27,341 nucleotides of DNA from an uncultured Oscillospiraceae bacterium (GTDB taxonomy: Bacteria; Bacillota; Clostridia; Oscillospirales; Acutalibacteraceae): the NCBI GenBank assembly GCA_900546895.1, contig UREO01000005.1, positions 1-27,341 on the forward strand, in the 5' to 3' direction. The position numbers were made by a program, and so were the translations under genes. Within the stretch, counting starts at the first letter, position 1. Each line of letters starts with the position of its first letter. Under the pieces are notes generated by a model. The model saw only the letters and a program-made list of their open reading frames with translations. It made no database searches and had not been told where the DNA came from. Positions 22,927 through 27,341 of the stretch are shown here, piece by piece.

Positions 22927-22950
22927 ATGCGGCCGCCGTAGCGACCGCAT
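22927..22950 (-). promoter_or_regulatory. leader hairpin of the dpaL-ygeY operon
   Basis: Positions 22927-22936 pair with 22941-22950 (10-bp arms with one mismatch, loop of 4), about 20 nt before the dpaL Shine-Dalgarno and 7 nt after the predicted start. There is no T run, so it is not a normal terminator; it could be an operator palindrome or an mRNA-stabilising hairpin. Confidence 0.6.
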
Positions 22951-22963
22951 TGTCATAATCCTA

Positions 22964-22992
22964 ATTATAAGACAGAATCCCCGGAATGTCAT
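22964..22992 (-). promoter_or_regulatory. promoter of the dpaL-ygeY operon
   Basis: ATGACA (22992-22987), a 17-bp spacer and a perfect TATAAT (22969-22964) on the minus strand place the start near 22957, 54 nt before the dpaL ATG. Confidence 0.75.
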
Positions 22993-23026
22993 GCTGTTTT
23001 GAAAATTTATCACAGAAAGGGCTGCA

Positions 23027-23674
23027 TTATTCCTGTGGACCGTCGGCTGAGCCGCCGGCGCCCTCCTGCCCGCTGTCCGAACTCCCGCTATCCGCAGGGT
23101 TCCGTTCCGGCTCGGCGGGCGTCTGCTGCGGCACCGGGGTTACGGGCGGCACGGGCTGCCCGTAATACGGCGTATACGCGGGCATGGGCTGATAAGCCCG
23201 TCTGGGGGGCAGCTGCATGCATTTGCAGACATAAATCACTTTAGTGTCGCAGATCATGTCGTGCAGGCCGCGTTTTTCATTGTTTAATCCCACCAGGATA
23301 TAGCCGACAAACAACAGGGAGGACAGATACCGCCCGATGGTTTCCCGGTAAAGGACGTTCAGCAGGGTAAGCGGCTCGCCGGCAACGGAAACGACCCGAA
23401 GGTTCATCAGCCGTTTCCCCACGGTCGCGCCCGTCTGATAAGTCAAGATCACAAAATAGGCGGAAGCGGCCAGATACAGCAAAATGTCCAGCAGGCTGAA
23501 CCGGAACAGCAAGGCGCTGGTCATAAAATTGTCCGGCTGACTAAGCTGCACGAAAAACATGGGAATCTTCACGATCAGCAGCATCGCTCCCACAAGCAGC
23601 AGATCGATGAGGTACGCCGCCAAGCGGACGAAAAATCCGCCGCAGGCCGGGTTGTTATTTTCCTGTGGCTGCAT
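23027..23674 (-). CDS. RDD-family membrane protein (SppI/YteJ-like position)
   Basis: 215-aa membrane protein with an RDD domain: FFVRLAAYLIDLLLVGAM (about 14-31, TM1 with Arg/Asp), a second helix at about 55-75, and GATVGKRLMNLRVVSVAG (about 86-103) before the third. The C-terminal 60 residues form a cytosolic Pro/Gly/Ser-rich tail. ATG 23674 lies 20 bp inside the end of sppA, so the two are translationally coupled. In Bacillus subtilis the RDD protein YteJ (SppI) next to sppA binds and inhibits SppA; a similar role here is inferred from gene order, not from sequence identity. Confidence 0.88.
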   Translation of the reverse strand: MQPQENNNPACGGFFVRLAAYLIDLLLVGAMLLIVKIPMFFVQLSQPDNFMTSALLFRFSLLDILLYLAASAYFVILTYQTGATVGKRLMNLRVVSVAGEPLTLLNVLYRETIGRYLSSLLFVGYILVGLNNEKRGLHDMICDTKVIYVCKCMQLPPRRAYQPMPAYTPYYGQPVPPVTPVPQQTPAEPERNPADSGSSDSGQEGAGGSADGPQE

Positions 23675-24650
23675 AATACATCGGCACCCCGCTCTCCTGT
23701 GATTGTAGGAATTCCTTTACCTTATCCACATCGGTGCTGGTATAGCTTTTCGCCATGGAAAACAGGGAGCCCAAAGCAAACTCGCTGTTTTTCGGTGTGA
23801 AGAAGGCCACGTTTTCCCCAAGTTCTTTTTCCATCTGGGACTGCGTATCCTCATAGTTCTGTATGCCGTCGATCAGCTTGAGGTCAAGCGCCTGCTGCGC
23901 CGTATAGACGCGTCCGTCCGCAATCGGCTTGACCGTCTCCAAGCTCATGTTCCGGCCCTGTGCGACGATCCCCACAAACTGCTCGTAGGATTCGTCTACC
24001 AGACTCTGAAAAATCCTCTTCTGCTCCTGTGTCACGTCCACACCCGGATTGCCCATGGATTTGTTCGGCCCGCTGGTAAACAGGATGGTGTCTACGCCGA
24101 GCTTATCCATCAGCCCCTTGTAATTGGACAGCGACAGAATCACGCCGATGGAACCCGTCCAGGTGTTCCGGTTCGCATAAATTTTATCCGAAGCCATGGA
24201 AACATAGTATCCGCCGGAACAGGCTTCGTTGGCCATATAGGTCCAGACCGGGCGTCCGGTGTCCTTTTTGTACTCCAGCAACCGCTGGTACAGCTCATCC
24301 GTTTCGTACACGCTCCCGCCCGGCGTGTTGACATAGAGCAGGATGCCCCTGTTCTCCCCGGACTGCTGGTACTGGTCGATCAGGCTGAGTGTCTTTTCAT
24401 GGTCGTACCCTTCCGTCGGAAACAGAGCCGACGAAGAAGCCGACTTCATGATCGTGCCGTCCACCTTGACCACCCCGACAAACGGCTCGAACGGAAGCGT
24501 CACCTTTGAGCCGACGGAATCCAGCAGGCTTTCGGCAAGCGCCTTTTTGCTTTGGTTGTCCGCGGCGTTTTTGACCAGCAAATTGGCGCCGCATACGAAA
24601 ACGAAGACCAGTGCCGCCGCAACCAATCCCGCGATCTGCTTTTTGTTCAT
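23655..24650 (-). CDS. sppA: signal peptide peptidase SppA (S49)
   Basis: 331-aa membrane-anchored serine protease of the S49 family, short Gram-positive form. The N-terminal helix (about 6-24) anchors it, and the catalytic domain follows on the outside. Catalytic Ser145 is in ACSGGYYVSMASDKIYA and the general-base Lys197 in SGPNKSMGNPG, close to the Bacillus SppA positions (Ser147/Lys199). LYVNTPGGSVYETDEL and TGSIGVI are also conserved. ATG 24650 is preceded by AAGGAGAAAGGG; a 6-bp hairpin (24668-24682) lies just upstream of that ribosome site. It degrades remnant signal peptides and has been linked to envelope stress and lantibiotic resistance in Bacillus. It is co-transcribed with the RDD gene. 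Confidence 0.94.
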   Translation of the reverse strand: MNKKQIAGLVAAALVFVFVCGANLLVKNAADNQSKKALAESLLDSVGSKVTLPFEPFVGVVKVDGTIMKSASSSALFPTEGYDHEKTLSLIDQYQQSGENRGILLYVNTPGGSVYETDELYQRLLEYKKDTGRPVWTYMANEACSGGYYVSMASDKIYANRNTWTGSIGVILSLSNYKGLMDKLGVDTILFTSGPNKSMGNPGVDVTQEQKRIFQSLVDESYEQFVGIVAQGRNMSLETVKPIADGRVYTAQQALDLKLIDGIQNYEDTQSQMEKELGENVAFFTPKNSEFALGSLFSMAKSYTSTDVDKVKEFLQSQESGVPMYYAATGK

Positions 24651-24705
24651 TTTCCCTTTCTCCTTTTCTCCGCTTTGCGGAGCCCTTGATTTCAATCATT
24701 TTCCA

Positions 24706-24731
24706 AACTGTACTAATTAGTTAATACAGTT
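24706..24731. promoter_or_regulatory. 26-bp dyad over the sppA transcription start (candidate operator)
   Basis: AACTGTA (24706-24712) and TACAGTT (24725-24731) form a dyad whose centre contains ACTAATTAGT (24712-24721, itself a palindrome). It lies immediately downstream of the -10 box, a repressor-type location. No known regulator consensus was assigned; the TACA/TGTA arms recall BlaI/CopY sites but the spacing differs. Confidence 0.5.
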
Positions 24732-24732
24732 G

Positions 24733-24761
24733 ATTGTATTCTACCCCCGCATATTTGTCAA
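24733..24761 (-). promoter_or_regulatory. promoter of the sppA-RDD operon
   Basis: TTGACA (24761-24756), a 17-bp spacer and TACAAT (24738-24733) on the minus strand place the start near 24726, inside the dyad at 24706-24731, giving a leader of about 75 nt before sppA. It resembles a SigA promoter and not the SigW type known for B. subtilis sppA. Confidence 0.78.
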
Positions 24762-24871
24762 GTATTTCTCTTTCACATCCTTAAAATGGTAAAAGCTGCA
24801 GCTCCGCCGCCCCTCTTGCCGGGGAAGTCGAGCTCTTTCCAAATCGGACACAGCCGCAGGCGTACCAAAAT

Positions 24872-24898
24872 AAAAAAGCCGCAAAACGCAGCTTTTTT
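24872..24898. terminator. bidirectional terminator after the RsiV-like gene
   Basis: A stem of an A/T-run plus GC core (AAAAAGC ... GCTTTTT, with the loop around AAAAC) has T runs on both strands. On the minus strand it ends the transcript of the gene at 24921-25613. The stretch 24762-24870 shows nothing else recognisable. Confidence 0.82.
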
Positions 24899-24920
24899 GT
24901 GTGTTTTATGGAACTCTTTC

Positions 24921-25613
24921 TCAACGGAGCATACAGGACGGATTCCAGCCCAAAACGTCATACGGAACGGTAAAGACGACGATTCCGGTGGAAAAAGGGG
25001 CGATTTCATACTGCTGATAATAGATCGCAACACCCTGCGCGGTCAGGTAATACTGCTCCTCGTTGAAATTCCGGGCAATCAGTTTGCGGTAATCATCAAA
25101 ATAGACGCCTGGATTTTCCGCCATATTCCGGTCGGCCTGTTTTAAAATATTTTGCAGAAGCCGGTACCGGTAATTGCTGTGCGGCCCGAAAAACCGCGCG
25201 AGCGGATACCGCCTGCCGTTTTGCAGGTTCCACGTATCGGAACGCCGCACGGTGTTGCCGTGCGCCCCGCCCGTATATTCATACTGGTCGCGATAAAGAC
25301 TCAGAAAACAGGTTTCGTTGTAAGCCGTTTCATATTTTAAAATGGCGTCAAACGGCCGGAACGGGAATCCGTTTGTCTGGGAATTGCGGTATTCCTGAAC
25401 GGCCTGACGGTACAGGGTTCCTGCAACATAGCGGTAGAAATTTTCCGTCTGCATCCGGATCATGCCGTTGATCCGGCTTTCGGCCGCCCGGTTTCCCCTG
25501 AGCCTTACCTCCGGAAATTCGGCGGTCATTGTGATCACTGCGGTATTTTCATGCTGAAATTCCCGCTCGACCTTCTGAGCGGTCAGTTCCGCGCTGAAAT
25601 TCGGTTCGTACAT
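24921..25613 (-). CDS. DUF4163/DUF3298 protein (RsiV-like, no membrane anchor)
   Basis: 230-aa protein with a DUF4163-like N-terminal part (about 20-100) and a DUF3298 part (about 105-225), whose landmark is YEYTGGAHGNTVRRSDTWNL followed by NGRRYPLARFF. These two domains form the extracellular part of the anti-sigma factor RsiV, which binds lysozyme. This protein has neither a TM segment nor a signal peptide nor an anti-sigma domain, so it is not RsiV; many clostridia carry such stand-alone versions of unknown function. ATG 25613 is chosen over an ATG 6 nt upstream since GGAGG would be too close to the latter. It lies 56 bp after the SPL-like gene, on the same strand. Confidence 0.82.
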   Translation of the reverse strand: MYEPNFSAELTAQKVEREFQHENTAVITMTAEFPEVRLRGNRAAESRINGMIRMQTENFYRYVAGTLYRQAVQEYRNSQTNGFPFRPFDAILKYETAYNETCFLSLYRDQYEYTGGAHGNTVRRSDTWNLQNGRRYPLARFFGPHSNYRYRLLQNILKQADRNMAENPGVYFDDYRKLIARNFNEEQYYLTAQGVAIYYQQYEIAPFSTGIVVFTVPYDVLGWNPSCMLR

Positions 25614-25669
25614 TTTCATCCCTCCGCCCCATCATATGCCGGAAAAAGCGGTAAGGATTCAGGATTTTA

Positions 25670-26665
25670 TCACACGACATAAAGGATGGAACAGCCGCCG
25701 AGCTTTTCCGCAATCTCCCGCCGGAGCAGTTCTTCCCCCTGCGCACGCAGCTCATTGCGGTAGCAGTATTTTCCGCGCCCTCTCACCGTCATCAGCGAAG
25801 CGTCGTAAAGCTCCGCCGCGTTGGGAAACGCTTCGTTGTTGATCGCTCGGTGAACATAGCTGTAGGTCATAAAGATGATCTCAATGGTCAGATTTTCCTT
25901 TGCTTTTGTGGACAGTTCGTCGGCAAGCTGATGAATCAGCTGCGCGTAAAGCTTCTGCCAGTCGCCCAGAAGAACGACCGGGGCAATCAAAAGCCCCACC
26001 CGGTACCCGGCTTCGCACATCTTATTCAAGGCCTGTATCCTGTTTTTTAACGGAGAGGTCCCGAATTCCACCCTGCTGATGATTTCCTGCGGATTGACGC
26101 TCATACGGAAAATGGTCCTGCCCCGGTGTTCCAGATTCAGCAGAGGGTCCACCGTGTCGAACTTGGTCGGGAAGGTCAGAAAGCCCTTTTCGCTTTTTGC
26201 AAACTGTTCGATCGTCCAGACAAGATTTCCCGTAATGGTGTTTTCCAGCACTAGGTCGCTGTTGCTGCCGATTTCAAAGGTCAGGTCTCGATCTGCGGCG
26301 GCAGCCGTTTTCATCAGCTTGCCGAGCATCTGCTCCCGGTTGACAAACAGCCTCAAATACGAGCATTTATTGTAGTTGCAGACCAAGTAGCAGTAAAGGC
26401 ACGCCGCGCTGCAGCCGGAGGAGGTATACGGCACCAGAAAATCGGAAATCTTATGATTTTCCACATACCTGTGCGTCTTGCGGACGCCGACGATCAGGTA
26501 CCGCTTCATATGGCTGAATTCCCGGTTGGAATTGCCGCGAAGCTCCTCGATATTGTTATGGCTGTGGATCGGTATCCACGGTACTTCACTGAATTTCTGC
26601 CGCAGCTGCTCCCCCAGCTCGTAGGAAAGAGCGTCCGGCTCATAATAGACGCGTTCCGGGTACAT
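25670..26665 (-). CDS. splB: spore photoproduct lyase-like radical SAM protein
   Basis: 331-aa radical SAM protein of the spore photoproduct lyase family, which repairs the UV thymine dimer of spores. The cluster motif CxxxCxxC is Cys85, Cys89 and Cys92 (SGCSAACLYCYL). Other family stretches are LVPYTSSGC, KFDTVDPLLNL, FRMSVNPQEI and TYSYVHRAIN. ATG 26665 is selected because AAGGTG precedes it and the N-terminus (MYPERVYYEP) is SPL-like. By eye, the region equivalent to the hydrogen-donor Cys141 of Bacillus SPL (FEAACTSD-type) reads FEIGSNSD here, with Ser134 in place of Cys. It is thus an SPL homologue whose catalytic finish may differ. The downstream DUF3298 gene is probably in the same transcript. 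Confidence 0.88.
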   Translation of the reverse strand: MYPERVYYEPDALSYELGEQLRQKFSEVPWIPIHSHNNIEELRGNSNREFSHMKRYLIVGVRKTHRYVENHKISDFLVPYTSSGCSAACLYCYLVCNYNKCSYLRLFVNREQMLGKLMKTAAAADRDLTFEIGSNSDLVLENTITGNLVWTIEQFAKSEKGFLTFPTKFDTVDPLLNLEHRGRTIFRMSVNPQEIISRVEFGTSPLKNRIQALNKMCEAGYRVGLLIAPVVLLGDWQKLYAQLIHQLADELSTKAKENLTIEIIFMTYSYVHRAINNEAFPNAAELYDASLMTVRGRGKYCYRNELRAQGEELLRREIAEKLGGCSILYVV

Positions 26666-26728
26666 TTTATCACCTTCCGGTCTATTATTGACAGCCGGAC
26701 GGCTTCTATGCAACAAAAAATTTGATTA

Positions 26729-27331
26729 TCACCAGACGTGGGGAACCAGCCTCCAGGTACGCTGTTCATAGTCCCTGTAAACCGCGCCGAAGCTTTTTTC
26801 CAGCGCTTTTTCCTCCGTGCGGATACGGTAGCCGTACACGGCGGCGGCAATCAGCAGGGTGGCCGGAACCCCAAGCACGGACCGGAAGGCCAGCGAAATT
26901 CCCAACAGCGTCAGGATGCTTCCGGTATACGCCGGATGGCGGATGAACCGGTACGGTCCATCCTGTACGATCTTCTGCTCCGAACCGACCCGCACCGCCA
27001 TGGAAAAGAATTTTCTCAGGGTCCAAACGGAATACAGCCGAAGAATCATACCGGAAACGGCAGCCGCAAACCCCAGCCAGAAAACAGGCACGGGCAGCAC
27101 AACCGGAAAAAGGCGGATATAGAACGGATTCAGAAGAACGGACAGCCAGAACCCGGCGATGATCAGCAGCATGGACCCTCTGTCCTCACCGCTCTTTTTT
27201 TCACCCTTTTGATTGTTCCGGGCGGTCAGCAGCAGGATCGTCGTTTCCATCAGCAATACCGCAATCAGCAAGAGCTGAAAGGTGTTTTTCAGAACCGCGC
27301 CGGGAAAATAAGTATCTCCGTAAAAATACAT
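26729..27331 (-). CDS. isoprenylcysteine carboxyl methyltransferase-family membrane protein
   Basis: 200-aa integral membrane protein of the ICMT/phospholipid methyltransferase-like family. Helices lie at about 17-37, 53-78, 82-102 and 143-168. The SAM-binding signature is DGPYRFIRHPAYTGSIL (124-140), and RTEEKALEKSFGAVYRDYEQ with a final RLVPHVW forms the conserved C-terminus. Its substrate in bacteria is not known. The ATG at 27331 is 10 bp from the window edge and no ribosome site is visible, so the true start may lie outside the window. It is 63 bp upstream of the SPL-like gene on the same strand. Confidence 0.88.
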   Translation of the reverse strand: MYFYGDTYFPGAVLKNTFQLLLIAVLLMETTILLLTARNNQKGEKKSGEDRGSMLLIIAGFWLSVLLNPFYIRLFPVVLPVPVFWLGFAAAVSGMILRLYSVWTLRKFFSMAVRVGSEQKIVQDGPYRFIRHPAYTGSILTLLGISLAFRSVLGVPATLLIAAAVYGYRIRTEEKALEKSFGAVYRDYEQRTWRLVPHVW

Positions 27332-27341
27332 AGCAACATCT

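Noticed and set aside
1..27341. CRISPR array, tRNA, rRNA, prophage or integrase
   Set aside because: No regularly spaced repeats, no tRNA-like cloverleaf noticed by eye and no phage, integrase or transposase proteins among the frames.

Overview
The window looks like a chromosomal segment of a moderately GC-rich, probably spore-forming member of the Clostridia; an Oscillospiraceae/Ruminococcaceae-type organism is my best guess. Support comes from strong Shine-Dalgarno sites, SigA-type promoters, a T-box leader, a Firmicutes-type LexA box, a recA-recX-rimO-pgsA cluster, an SppA/RDD pair and a spore-photoproduct-lyase-like protein. No rRNA, tRNA or CRISPR array was seen.

Layout. (1) 1-300, minus strand: a T-box riboswitch in front of a gene of which only five codons lie inside the window; a cysteine gene such as cysE is a guess. 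(2) 377-9586, minus strand, read right to left: a lipoprotein with FG-GAP/VCBS-like repeats, a response regulator, a histidine kinase, a DUF1385 (YqhQ-like) membrane protein and prmC. These are followed by recA (own promoter and LexA box), recX, rimO and pgsA with overlapping or abutting ends. (3) 9796-15042, minus strand: a sugar ABC transporter (lipoprotein binding protein, two permeases, no ATPase) ending with a DUF5107/TPR protein. (4) 15587-16501, plus strand: a divergent AraC-family regulator. (5) 16561-17202, minus strand: an AT-rich orphan secreted-protein gene bracketed by two near-identical hairpins. (6) 17458-20146, plus strand: sugar-1-phosphate nucleotidyltransferase, NahK-like N-acetylhexosamine 1-kinase and SGNH esterase. 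(7) 20256-20405: a MITE-like inverted-repeat element between convergent genes. (8) 20438-22903, minus strand: the ygeY-type hydrolase and diaminopropionate ammonia-lyase, with a clear promoter and leader hairpin. (9) 23027-24650, minus strand: sppA plus an RDD membrane protein. (10) 24921-27331, minus strand: a DUF4163/DUF3298 (RsiV-like) protein without a membrane anchor, an SPL-like radical SAM protein and an ICMT-family membrane methyltransferase.

The most striking signal is regulatory. The promoter of the ABC-transporter operon and that of the nucleotidyltransferase-nahK-esterase operon carry the same operator, TTTTGTGCAA-N10-TTGTGCAAATTT. In both it is followed after exactly 39 bp by a TAAAAT -10 box, with no recognisable -35. 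The araC-type gene lies between the two operons. Together they look like one regulon for taking up an amino-sugar-containing glycan and turning HexNAc into UDP-HexNAc via HexNAc-1-phosphate. Between the regulator and the transporter lies a perfect TTGACA/TATAAT promoter followed within about 50 nt by an intrinsic terminator, a candidate small RNA.
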